Program-made: the position numbers and the translations under genes | Notes under the pieces: generated by a model | Told to the model about the DNA's origin: nothing | What the model saw: only the letters and a program-made list of their open reading frames with translations | The model's database searches: none | Source: Gemmatimonadota bacterium | GTDB taxonomy: Bacteria > Gemmatimonadota > Gemmatimonadetes > Gemmatimonadales > Gemmatimonadaceae | Assembly: GCA_016871895.1 (NCBI GenBank) | Contig: VHBO01000004.1 | Coordinates: 32,151-96,150, forward strand | Length of the DNA stretch: 64,000 nucleotides | Direction: 5' to 3' | Shown here: in pieces, positions 15,800 through 23,512 of the stretch | Layout of the letters: every line of letters begins with the position of its first letter | Numbering within the stretch: position 1 is the first letter of the stretch

Positions 15800-17536
15800 T
15801 CAGTCCAGGAGCTCAAGGTCGAGGGCATCCACCGCGGCATCGAGAAGCGGGGACTGCCGGCGCAGCATCGCCATCCGGTCCGCCTTCACCGCCTCTTCGT
15901 TGAGCCGTCGGGGCGCGCGATCCCCCTCGGCCGCGACGAGCGTCACCGCCAAGGCTCGCGCATCGGGGAAGCGATGCTGCAGCGCGGCGAGCACCACCGC
16001 CTCCCCGCGCCGGAGGACATCGGCGTGCGCCTCAGACCCCACGGTAATCGTGACGAGGCCCTGTGCGGTGACCGCGCTCGGCGTCGCGTGCGCGAGGGTA
16101 CTGGAGAGCAGGAGAGCGCCGTGCGCCCCCTGCACCCGATCCACGACCGCATCCCAGTGCTCGGCGAGCCGATTGAGGTCGAGCGCCATCGCCCCCTCGA
16201 CGCGCGCCGGCGCCGCATCGGCGATCTCCGGCGTCCGCGGCGCGGGCGCCGGCCGACTCGGCGCCGAACGTGTCTCCAGCTCCGGCGCCGCCCGCTGGGC
16301 CGGCGCGGCGGTGCGCTCCGGTGGGGCCGCGCGCCGCGAGGGCGCGGGAGCGGACGTCCCCGTCGCGATTCCCGAGGGCGGCGTGGCGCCCGCACCGGCA
16401 CCATCCCCCACCCCACGCAGGACTGACTCAAGATCGAGCGTCCGATCCATCAGGGCGAAGCGCACGAGCAGCGTCTCGAAGAGCAGCTGCGGCTGGCCGC
16501 TGCGGCGCACCTGCGGCTCGATCTCGGCCGCCAGATGCAGCATCCGGAGGAGGTCTCCCGCGTGGAAGCGCGGCGCCTGCGCCGCCAACGCCTCACGGAC
16601 GCGGTCCGAGAGGTCGGGGAGCGCCCCGCCGAGGACGACGGCGAGCTGCGCGCGGAGGAGCTCGGCGAAGTCCACGAGGAGCACCGCGAAATCCACGCCG
16701 TGGTCGGCGAGCCGTCCCACCGCACCGAAGACGTCCGCCGCGCGTCGCTCCGCCACCAACGCCAGCAGGGCGAGGTGTTCGTCCTCGTGCACGAGCCCGA
16801 GCGCGTCGCGGACCCGCTCGGCGGTGAGCGCGCGCCCCCCGAGCGAGAGGGCCTGGTCGGTGAGCGAGAGGGCGTCGCGCATCGACCCATCCGCGGCGCG
16901 AGCAAGCATCGCGAGCGCCTCCGCGTCGGCGGTGACCCCCTCTGCCTCAAGCACCGCCGCGAGCCGGCTCCGCACATCGGCGGGACCGATCCGGCGGAGG
17001 TCGAACCGCTGCACGCGCGAGAGTACCGGTGCGGCCGCCTGCTGGATCTTCTGCGGCTCCGTCGTCGCGAAGACGAAGACCACGCGCGGCGGCGGCTCCT
17101 CGAGCACTTTGAGCAGCGTGTTCCAGGCCTCACGCGTGAGCATGTGGGCCTCGTCGATGATGTAGACCTTGTAGCGCCCCGCACCTGAGGGCGCGTACAT
17201 CACGCGCTCCCGCAGCTCCCGCGCGTCGTCGACGCCGCGATTGGAGGCGGCATCCATCTCGACCACATCGAGCGAGGTACTCCCGCCCCAGATCCGCTCA
17301 CAGCAGGCGCAGCGGCCGCACGGCTCGTGATCGGGAGACGGCGCCTCGCAATTGAGCGCCATCGCGAGGACACGCGCGAGCGTCGTCTTCCCGGTGCCAC
17401 GCGGGCCACAGAACAGGTAGGCCTGCCCGAGCCGGTCGGCGGCGATCGCGTTGCGCAGCGTCGTCGCCACGTGCGACTGCACCGCCACCTCGGCGAACCG
17501 ACGGGGCCGATACTTCCGGGCGAGCGCGAGGGACAT
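15800..17536 (-). CDS. dnaX: DNA polymerase III subunit gamma/tau
   Basis: The 578-residue clamp-loader AAA+ subunit starts MSLALARKYRPRRFAEV. Walker A is GPRGTGKTT (44-52), the zinc module is Cys63/Cys73/Cys76/Cys79, Walker B is IIDEAHML, and sensor 1 is FVFATTEPQKI. Domain III is followed by a Pro/Ala-rich linker (about 370-430) and a tau-like C-terminal domain. No slippery A-rich frameshift site was seen, so a separate gamma product is not supported. ATG 17536 lies 5 nt after a TATCTT box, suggesting a leaderless transcript that begins just after the SRP RNA terminator. Confidence 0.95.
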   Translation of the reverse strand: MSLALARKYRPRRFAEVAVQSHVATTLRNAIAADRLGQAYLFCGPRGTGKTTLARVLAMALNCEAPSPDHEPCGRCACCERIWGGSTSLDVVEMDAASNRGVDDARELRERVMYAPSGAGRYKVYIIDEAHMLTREAWNTLLKVLEEPPPRVVFVFATTEPQKIQQAAAPVLSRVQRFDLRRIGPADVRSRLAAVLEAEGVTADAEALAMLARAADGSMRDALSLTDQALSLGGRALTAERVRDALGLVHEDEHLALLALVAERRAADVFGAVGRLADHGVDFAVLLVDFAELLRAQLAVVLGGALPDLSDRVREALAAQAPRFHAGDLLRMLHLAAEIEPQVRRSGQPQLLFETLLVRFALMDRTLDLESVLRGVGDGAGAGATPPSGIATGTSAPAPSRRAAPPERTAAPAQRAAPELETRSAPSRPAPAPRTPEIADAAPARVEGAMALDLNRLAEHWDAVVDRVQGAHGALLLSSTLAHATPSAVTAQGLVTITVGSEAHADVLRRGEAVVLAALQHRFPDARALAVTLVAAEGDRAPRRLNEEAVKADRMAMLRRQSPLLDAAVDALDLELLD

Positions 17537-17541
17537 ACCGG

Positions 17542-17547
17542 AAGATA
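17542..17547 (-). promoter_or_regulatory. -10 box TATCTT of a probable leaderless promoter (dnaX)
   Basis: TATCTT on the minus strand is followed by CCGGT and then ATG 17536. The same 11-mer, TATCTTCCGGT, precedes the GTG start of the DUF481 gene at 42605. A weak -35 (TTCCGG, 17570-17565) lies 17 nt upstream. Confidence 0.55.
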
Positions 17548-17573
17548 GCCGCCCCCACGGGGGGCCGGAACGA

Positions 17574-17617
17574 CTCGCGCGGGGGACCGCCGGTGACCGG
17601 CGATCCTCCCGCGCGAG
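17574..17617 (-). terminator. Nested hairpin terminator of the SRP RNA
   Basis: The outer arms CTCGCGCGGG / CCCGCGCGAG (17574-17583, 17608-17617) enclose an inner hairpin, CGCCGG-tga-CCGGCG (17588-17602). It starts 3 nt after the SRP RNA 3' stem and ends before the dnaX promoter. No U-tract. Confidence 0.7.
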
Positions 17618-17620
17618 AGT

Positions 17621-17717
17621 GCCCCAGGCCTGACGGAGCGACGGCGGACACCACGTACCGTTGCTGCCTTTCGGCCCTGGCGGAGTTGGCGGGCTGACGC
17701 CCTCCGGGACCTGGGAC
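17621..17717 (-). ncRNA. ffs: Signal recognition particle RNA, small bacterial type (4.5S)
   Basis: On the minus strand the 97-nt RNA folds into one long hairpin. Its 5' GUCCCAGG pairs with 3' CCUGGGGC, including one G-U wobble. The conserved domain IV is readable: CCGCCAGGGCC, a GAAA tetraloop, GGCAGCAACGG, with the Ffh-binding AGCAA and the facing CCAGG. A -35/-10 pair (17752-17724) places the start at about 17717, exactly the base of the stem. A nested hairpin terminates it. Location directly upstream of dnaX-ybaB-recR is common. The tetraloop is GAAA rather than the more usual GGAA; both are GNRA. Confidence 0.9.
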
Positions 17718-17723
17718 ATTCGG

Positions 17724-17752
17724 AGACTAACGGAGCGGATCCTGCGGGACAA
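17724..17752 (-). promoter_or_regulatory. Promoter of the SRP RNA: TTGTCC-N17-TAGTCT
   Basis: On the minus strand the -35 is 17752-17747 (TTGTCC) and the -10 is 17729-17724 (TAGTCT) with a 17-nt spacer. The predicted start 7 nt downstream coincides with the first paired base of the SRP RNA. Confidence 0.7.
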
Positions 17753-17778
17753 TCCGGTCGCCCCCGTGGACCCGCGCG

Positions 17779-17804
17779 CCCCAGCCGGCCTCGCGGCGCT
17801 GGGG
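17779..17804 (-). terminator. Hairpin downstream of ltaE
   Basis: CCCCAGC (17779-17785) and GCTGGGG (17798-17804) form a 7-bp stem 7 nt beyond the ltaE stop on the minus strand, just before the SRP RNA promoter. GC-rich, no U-tract. Confidence 0.5.
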
Positions 17805-17811
17805 GAGCGCC

Positions 17812-18828
17812 TCAGGGGCGGAGCGCCTCCGCCAGCACCTCGCCGGCGCGCGCCACCGCCACGTCATCCACGTCGAGGTGCAGCACGCACCGGACCCGGG
17901 TCGCGTGCCACGGCGTGCAGAGCACCCCGAGCGCCTTCGCCCGCTCCACGACGCCCATCGCCGTCTGCCCGGCGACGAGATCGAGCATCACGATGTTCGT
18001 GTCGGGCGGGACGACCTCGACCCCCGGGACCGCGGCCAGCCGGGCGGCGAGATGCCGAGCCCGCGTGTGATCCTCGTGCAGACGGGGGAGATGCTGCTCG
18101 AGACCGTGCAGTGCCGCCGCCGCGAGGATCCCCGACTGACGCATCCCGCCGCCGAACCGCTTCCGCACCTCCCACGCACGCCGCATCGGCCCCGCGTCCC
18201 CGACGAGACACGCCCCGACGGGCGCCCCGAGCCCCTTCGAGAACGAGACCATCACGGTCGCGGCACAGGCGGCAAAATCAGCGAGAGACGTGCCGGTCGC
18301 GACCGATGCGTTCCAGAGCCGGGCGCCGTCGAGGTGGAGGGGGATCCCGAGCTCATCCGCGACGGCACGGATGGCCCGGAGCTCCGCGAGGGGCGTCACC
18401 ATTCCGCCCGCACCGTTGTGCGTGTTCTCCGCGCAGACGAGGCTCGCGCGCGGCGCGTGGACCGACGCGGGCCGAATGGCGGCGCGCAGGGCGTCTGCGG
18501 TCAGCACCGGCCCGCCGCGGACGGCGCGCACCTGTAGCCCGGCCAGCGCCGCCGTGCCGGCGATCTCCCAGTTCACGATGTGCGAGTCGTCGTGACAGAA
18601 GACCTCGGTGCCCGGCTCCCCGAGGAGCCAGAGCGCCGCCTGGTTCGCCATCGTCCCGGTCGGGAAATAGAGCGCGGACGGCTTACCGAGCCGCGCCGCC
18701 ACCTGCGCCTCCAGCCGACGGACGGTCGGGTCGCCGTCGAGGACGTCGTCGCCCACCTCGGCCTCGGCCATCGCCCGGCGCATCGCCGGCGTGGGCTTGG
18801 TGACAGTATCGCTGCGGAGATCGATCAT
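17812..18828 (-). CDS. ltaE: Low-specificity L-threonine aldolase
   Basis: The 338-residue PLP enzyme cleaves L-threonine or L-allo-threonine to glycine and acetaldehyde. It opens with [13 protein letters not shown] and has [35 protein letters not shown] and the PLP lysine Lys198 in [11 protein letters not shown]. Its start overlaps the stop of the upstream YihY-like gene by 4 nt (ATGA). It is last in the aldolase-YihY-ltaE unit and has a hairpin after it. Confidence 0.94.
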   Translation of the reverse strand: MIDLRSDTVTKPTPAMRRAMAEAEVGDDVLDGDPTVRRLEAQVAARLGKPSALYFPTGTMANQAALWLLGEPGTEVFCHDDSHIVNWEIAGTAALAGLQVRAVRGGPVLTADALRAAIRPASVHAPRASLVCAENTHNGAGGMVTPLAELRAIRAVADELGIPLHLDGARLWNASVATGTSLADFAACAATVMVSFSKGLGAPVGACLVGDAGPMRRAWEVRKRFGGGMRQSGILAAAALHGLEQHLPRLHEDHTRARHLAARLAAVPGVEVVPPDTNIVMLDLVAGQTAMGVVERAKALGVLCTPWHATRVRCVLHLDVDDVAVARAGEVLAEALRP

Positions 18829-19823
18829 CGTGGCGGCCCCTCATCCTCGGGCGGAAGGTCGCGCGGCATCACGATCGCACGCGTCGCGCGCTTCACGAGG
18901 CCGGAGAGATTGAGCTCGAGCGTCGTCGCCCGGTCCACCTGCAAACGCGGCCGCATCGGCAGGGCCCCGCCTTGAATCAGCCGGACCTCGGCGACGTACG
19001 CCACCTCCGCGCCCACGATGAAGACGAGCGCGGCGTAATACGTCCAGAAGATCACCGTGAAGACCGCACCAAGTGTCCCGGTGTAAAGCGACTCCGGGGG
19101 GTGCGCGATGGTGAGATACGAGAAGACGGCGCGCGCGAGCTCGAAGAGCGCCGAGGCCGCGAGCGCGCCAGCGAGGACCGGCTTCCACGGGATCCGACGC
19201 GCGGGGATCCACCGATACAGCGCGGTGAACGCGCCGACCACGATGGCGAGCGAGAGCGCGCGGTTGACCGCGTACGCGATGCCGCTCGTCACCTGCGAGA
19301 GCACGCCCATGCCCTGCAACGCGGAGCCGAGGCGTCCGGTGGAGACCGCGATCCAACCGTTCACGAGCACCCACGCCGAGAGGAGGAGGAGTGCGACCCC
19401 GAGGAGCACGAGGTCGAAGAGCTTCCCCTGCACGAAAGTGCGCTCCTTGCCGTGCATGAAGACGAAGGCCATCACCGCGCGCAGCGTCGCGAAGAGGCGC
19501 ATCGAAAACCAGACGAAGGTGAGCGCCGCGCCGACCCCGACCACGGTGCTGGTGCGCGCGACATCGTTCAGCACGGGGTCGAGGATCGACCCCCCCCCCC
19601 CGCCCACGGAGGGGAAGATGCCGGCGAGCGCCCCCTGCACGACCGGCTCAATCCGTTCCGGCGACTGTTGCAGCAACGCCCCGAGCCCGGCGGCGAGGAG
19701 CATCACGAAGGGGACGCCGGCGAGCAGGACCGCGAACGCGACGCCACCCGCGAGGAACGTCGCATCATCCGCCTCGATCCGACGCCATACCTCCCAGAGG
19801 AACCGCCGTTGACGCTGGAGCAC
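18825..19823 (-). CDS. YihY/BrkB family inner-membrane protein
   Basis: The 332-residue protein has about six hydrophobic helices. The first family region is [23 protein letters not shown], and [22 protein letters not shown] and [23 protein letters not shown] are typical of YihY/BrkB. The function of the family is unresolved (possibly a transporter). The start is GTG 19823, 5 nt after the class II aldolase stop, and the stop overlaps ltaE. An 11-nt G run in the coding strand (19590-19600) encodes consecutive Gly residues in a loop, a potential slippage tract that could switch the frame. Confidence 0.88.
   Translation of the reverse strand: MLQRQRRFLWEVWRRIEADDATFLAGGVAFAVLLAGVPFVMLLAAGLGALLQQSPERIEPVVQGALAGIFPSVGGGGGSILDPVLNDVARTSTVVGVGAALTFVWFSMRLFATLRAVMAFVFMHGKERTFVQGKLFDLVLLGVALLLLSAWVLVNGWIAVSTGRLGSALQGMGVLSQVTSGIAYAVNRALSLAIVVGAFTALYRWIPARRIPWKPVLAGALAASALFELARAVFSYLTIAHPPESLYTGTLGAVFTVIFWTYYAALVFIVGAEVAYVAEVRLIQGGALPMRPRLQVDRATTLELNLSGLVKRATRAIVMPRDLPPEDEGPPR
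19590..19600. repeat. C11/G11 homopolymer inside the YihY-like gene
   Basis: Eleven consecutive C on the plus strand (G on the coding strand) encode a Gly run before SILDP. It is the longest homopolymer noticed in the window. Confidence 0.85.
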
Positions 19824-19828
19824 GCGCC

Positions 19829-21244
19829 CTACTCGCCCGCCTCGGCATCATCTGGGGCCGCCTCGATCGCGCTCGCCCGGCCTGGCGCGAGCCGCGGGAC
19901 CATCGGCCCCGTGACGAGCCGCCGGACCGCCGGTCCCGTCCCCCGTACCGCGAGCTGCTCGAAGAGAAACGCGAACTTCGCATCATACGCCGCCGCGATC
20001 CGCGCCTTCAGATCCGCCGGCAGGTCCCAGAGGGCGCGCTTGAACGGCCCGAACGCCTTCTTCCGCGTCTTGTAGAAGAACTGCTCGTCGGAGTCGCCCG
20101 CCTTCCGCTCCTCGCCCGCGTTGACCGTGAGCCAGGCGTAGATCTCCTCGCGGAGCACCTCAGGGAGGAGATCATACAACATGTTCTGGAAGCCCGTCGC
20201 GAGATGAATCTCCGCCGTCTCCGTCGTCGGGAAGTGATGGAACGCCCCATCGGGCAGCGTCGAGGCACCGTGCTGGACGGCGCCGGCGAGCCCGTACCGC
20301 TCCCGCGAGACGCGCGAGAGATCCTCGAGCGTCTTGAAGTCGAGTGCGACGTCCGCGATCGAGCCATCCGGCAGCACGACCCCGCCGTGCGATGTCCCCG
20401 ACTGCACCGAGATCTTCGACAGACCAATCATCCCGGGGGCCTGCGCCTGCAGGCTACGCACGTAGCCGCCCATGAACGCCTCGAGCTCCGCCACGGTCGA
20501 GTTCTCCGTCCCCACCTCGCCAATCTCGCCACCAAGCGAGATGGTGACGCCCGCCGGCTCGAGCGCACGCACGTGGCGCGTCAGCTCGACCCCGACCTCG
20601 AAGTTGAGGCGCTGCTGCGCGTCGAGCGTCGGATGTGCCAACTCGACGAGCGTCGAGGTGTCGAGGTCGATGTTGTAGAACCCCGCCGCAATCGCCTCGG
20701 TCGCGAGCAGCTTCACCGCGAGCACCTCGGCGGCCGCATCGACCTTGTACTTCTTCGCGTTCACCTGGAAGTGGTCGCCCTGGATGAATACGGGGCCGCG
20801 ATATCCCTCGCGCAACGCCGCCGCGAGCGCCACCGCCACGTACTCTGCGGGGCGCTGCTCGGTGTATGCGATCTCTGAGCGCGCGATCTCGAGGATGAAT
20901 GCACCGCCGTCCATCGCGCGCGCGGTCCGGAAGATGGCGCGCATCGTGTCGTAGGACGGGCCACGGATGTTCATCGCCGGGACCGTGACCGGCGGGATCT
21001 CCCCGCGCCCGCGCGCCATATACACGTCGTGGATCGACGCCGAGAAGGTCCCGACGGCCCGTGCCCCCTCCCAGATCACCCACCGCGCCCACTCACGCTC
21101 GGGCTCGTCACCGAAGACCGCCAGGCGCACGAGCGCATCGATCGCTGACGGGATCGCGCCCTCGTCACGCAGCGTGACGACAGCGTCGGTGACGTGGAAC
21201 GCCGGCTCGGCGGCCGAACGGACGGAAGCGGGGAGTGACGACAT
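19829..21244 (-). CDS. Class II (zinc) fructose-bisphosphate aldolase-like protein, long form
   Basis: The 471-residue protein has class II aldolase landmarks: GDHFQVN (His158), NIDLDTS (191-197), GGEIGEVG (238-245), SGTSHGG (282-288) and VQHGAST (323-329). It is about 120 residues longer than FbaA because of a C-terminal helical extension (about 370-471). Fructose-1,6-bisphosphate cleavage is likely given neighbouring pgi, pyk and tal, but a tagatose- or ketose-bisphosphate substrate cannot be excluded. ATG 21244 was chosen; the upstream frame overlaps pgi non-coding sequence. It follows pgi by 100 bp and heads the aldolase-YihY-ltaE unit. Confidence 0.85.
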   Translation of the reverse strand: MSSLPASVRSAAEPAFHVTDAVVTLRDEGAIPSAIDALVRLAVFGDEPEREWARWVIWEGARAVGTFSASIHDVYMARGRGEIPPVTVPAMNIRGPSYDTMRAIFRTARAMDGGAFILEIARSEIAYTEQRPAEYVAVALAAALREGYRGPVFIQGDHFQVNAKKYKVDAAAEVLAVKLLATEAIAAGFYNIDLDTSTLVELAHPTLDAQQRLNFEVGVELTRHVRALEPAGVTISLGGEIGEVGTENSTVAELEAFMGGYVRSLQAQAPGMIGLSKISVQSGTSHGGVVLPDGSIADVALDFKTLEDLSRVSRERYGLAGAVQHGASTLPDGAFHHFPTTETAEIHLATGFQNMLYDLLPEVLREEIYAWLTVNAGEERKAGDSDEQFFYKTRKKAFGPFKRALWDLPADLKARIAAAYDAKFAFLFEQLAVRGTGPAVRRLVTGPMVPRLAPGRASAIEAAPDDAEAGE

Positions 21245-21344
21245 GCAACGGAGGGCGAGAAGGTGGGACGGCGAGGCGGCACGCGAGGCCTCGCGGCGGT
21301 GGAATCTCGGCAATCTGCCGGACCCCCCGAGCGGGGGCAACGCG

Positions 21345-22733
21345 TCAGAGCACCCAGTCGGGGTCGGCAGCAGGTAACGCCTCCCAAGTGGCCCGCATCT
21401 GTGTCCACCCGGGGTGCCCGAACTGATAGTAGGTGAGCTGCTTGCCGAGTTCCACGCCGGGCTGATCGAGGGGATCCACCCCGTACAGCTGCCCGGCGTA
21501 GATCGTCGCCAGCTCGAAGAAGACGAAGAGCCCACCGAGATGCCACGCATCGGCACGCGTCACACGGAGCGTCATCGTCGGCCGCCCCATCGTCGCCAAG
21601 GCGCCGGCCGTTGCGCGGCACTCGGCACGGAGGAGCTCGCCGAATCCGCGCCCACCGAGGTAGGTGAGTTCGGCCGGCCCGTCCGCGCCGACGGTGGGAA
21701 TCACGAGTTCGCCTCCCTCGGACTCCTCCACGTCAAGGAAGGTGACCGTCTTGTCGATCGGCCCCTCCATGAAGAGCTGCACCTGCGCGTGCTGATCGGT
21801 CGCGCCGACCGCGACGATCGGCGTCGGCCCCACGTGCGCGCCCGCGGGCGTCCGCTTGCCGAGGCTCTCCGCCCAGAGCTGCACGAACCAGGGCGCGAGG
21901 TCGCGGAAGGCATCCGAGTACGGCATCAACACGTGCATCCCCTGCCCGGCTTCCATCTGCGCGCGCCACTGCAGCGCGGCGAAGGCGAGTGCCGGGTTCT
22001 CACGCAACGTCCCGTGCGCGCAGCGGTCCCGCATCGCCATCGCCCCATCCACCAGCCCGTCGACGTCGAGCCCGAGGAGCGCCGCCGGGACCAAGCCCAC
22101 GGGCGTCAGCACGGAGAAGCGCCCGCCGACGTTTGGTGGGATCGAGAAGACGGGGATCTCGTCACGCGCCGCGATGGGACGCAACACCCCCTTCGCCGGA
22201 TCGGTCACGAAGGCGAGCGCGTCCTTGGGGGCGATCCCCTCGGCGTCGAGGCGCGCGCGGATCAGCAGGTACTGCGCCATCGTCTCCGCCGTGCTCCCTG
22301 ACTTCGAGATGACGAGGACCCGTGTGCGCCGGAGGTCCACCTGATCGAGTACACCGCGGACGCCGCGCGGATCGACATTGTCGAGGACGTGCAGCCGCGG
22401 CCGGCCGCCGCGCTGTGCCACCGTGCGCGCGTTCCAGTCCCGCGGGAGGAGCGCGGTCCGCAGGGCGACGGCGCCGAGCGCCGACCCGCCGATTCCGAGG
22501 ACCACGACATCGTCACAGGTGCCGTCGACCGAGCGCGCCCAGGCGAGGACGCGGGCGCGCTCCTCCGCCTGCGCCTCGAACTCGCGGAAGCCGAGGATGC
22601 CCCGGGCCGCGTCGGCGAGGAGGCCGGTGTGCGCGGCCTCAAGGCGAGGGGCGAGGGCGGCAAGCCCCTCGTCGGTGAGTCCCGACGGGACGGCGCGGCG
22701 GAGCATGCCGGTGACGTCGAGGCGGATGGTCAT
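21345..22733 (-). CDS. pgi: Glucose-6-phosphate isomerase
   Basis: The 462-residue enzyme interconverts glucose-6-P and fructose-6-P. It carries VVVLGIGGSALGAVAL, VISKSGSTAETMAQ, FSIPPNVGGRFSVLTPVGL, QLWAESLGKR and a C-terminal QLYGVDPLDQPGVELGKQ with the active-site lysine region. It is the short bacterial form (E. coli Pgi is about 549). Its start overlaps the stop of the MBL hydrolase by 4 nt, so it is translated as part of tal-pyk-MBL-pgi. Confidence 0.95.
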   Translation of the reverse strand: MTIRLDVTGMLRRAVPSGLTDEGLAALAPRLEAAHTGLLADAARGILGFREFEAQAEERARVLAWARSVDGTCDDVVVLGIGGSALGAVALRTALLPRDWNARTVAQRGGRPRLHVLDNVDPRGVRGVLDQVDLRRTRVLVISKSGSTAETMAQYLLIRARLDAEGIAPKDALAFVTDPAKGVLRPIAARDEIPVFSIPPNVGGRFSVLTPVGLVPAALLGLDVDGLVDGAMAMRDRCAHGTLRENPALAFAALQWRAQMEAGQGMHVLMPYSDAFRDLAPWFVQLWAESLGKRTPAGAHVGPTPIVAVGATDQHAQVQLFMEGPIDKTVTFLDVEESEGGELVIPTVGADGPAELTYLGGRGFGELLRAECRATAGALATMGRPTMTLRVTRADAWHLGGLFVFFELATIYAGQLYGVDPLDQPGVELGKQLTYYQFGHPGWTQMRATWEALPAADPDWVL

Positions 22734-23512
22734 GCGGGGGCGATCTCCACGGTGAGGCCGTCGTGGGCCGGGGTGATGCCGGCCGGGAGCGACGCCGCGA
22801 GCTCGGCGTGCCCCGTCCGGTGCGTGAGGTGCGTCAGGTACGTCTGCGCCGCGCCGATGCGCTGGGCCGCCGCGACGGCCTCGTCGATCGACAGGTGCGT
22901 GGGATGCGACGTCCGGAAGAGCGCGTTCAGCACGAGCACCCGGACGCCGACGAGCGCCGCGAACGCGGCCTCGGGGAGGGCTTTCGCATCGGTGACGTAA
23001 CCAAGGGCGCCGATGCGGAACCCAAGCACGCGCTGTGCGCCGTGCGGCACCTCGAAGGGGAGGAGCTCGAGCGCCCCGATGCGCGTCGGCACTCCTGGCG
23101 TGAGCGGCCGAGCGACCCCCTCGGGCTTGCTCGTCCCAGGGAGCGGACGGATGGCGTCGTCGAAGATGTACGGGAAGCGCGTCGTCAGCGCCGCGAGGGT
23201 CTCGGGCGCCCCGAAGATCGGGAGGCCACCGGGCCGGCGCACCGAGATCGCCCGAAGGTCGTCGATGCCGTGCGTGTGGTCCGCGTGCTCGTGCGTGTAC
23301 GCCACGGCATCGACGTCGTGGATCCCCGCGGCGAGGAGCTGCAGTCGCAACTCCGGCGGTGTGTCGAGCAGGAGACGCGTCCCCGCCGACTCCACCGCCG
23401 CCCCCACGCGCGTCCGACGGTCCCGCGGGTCCGTCGACGTGCAGACGGCGCAGTCGCACCCCACCTGCGGGACACCGAAACTCGTGCCGGTCCCCAGGAA
23501 GGTGAGCCTCAC
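22730..23512 (-). CDS. PhnP-like metallo-beta-lactamase fold hydrolase
   Basis: The 260-residue MBL hydrolase has the metal motif THEHADHTHG (His74, His76, Asp78, His79) and later PHG, YVTDAK and LTHLTHRTGH. An N-terminal GCDCAVC (Cys19, Cys21, Cys24) matches the structural zinc site of PhnP-like phosphodiesterases. It probably hydrolyses a cyclic or diester phosphate. The start is GTG 23512, overlapping pyk by 4 nt, and the stop overlaps pgi. Its place inside a glycolytic operon suggests metabolite repair or a nucleotide/phosphate function rather than C-P lyase work; no phn gene is near. Confidence 0.88.
   Translation of the reverse strand: MRLTFLGTGTSFGVPQVGCDCAVCTSTDPRDRRTRVGAAVESAGTRLLLDTPPELRLQLLAAGIHDVDAVAYTHEHADHTHGIDDLRAISVRRPGGLPIFGAPETLAALTTRFPYIFDDAIRPLPGTSKPEGVARPLTPGVPTRIGALELLPFEVPHGAQRVLGFRIGALGYVTDAKALPEAAFAALVGVRVLVLNALFRTSHPTHLSIDEAVAAAQRIGAAQTYLTHLTHRTGHAELAASLPAGITPAHDGLTVEIAPA

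Noticed and set aside
20204..20878. Plus-strand ORF opposite the class II aldolase
   Set aside because: Antisense shadow rich in Arg/His/Leu; the aldolase motifs on the minus strand are decisive.
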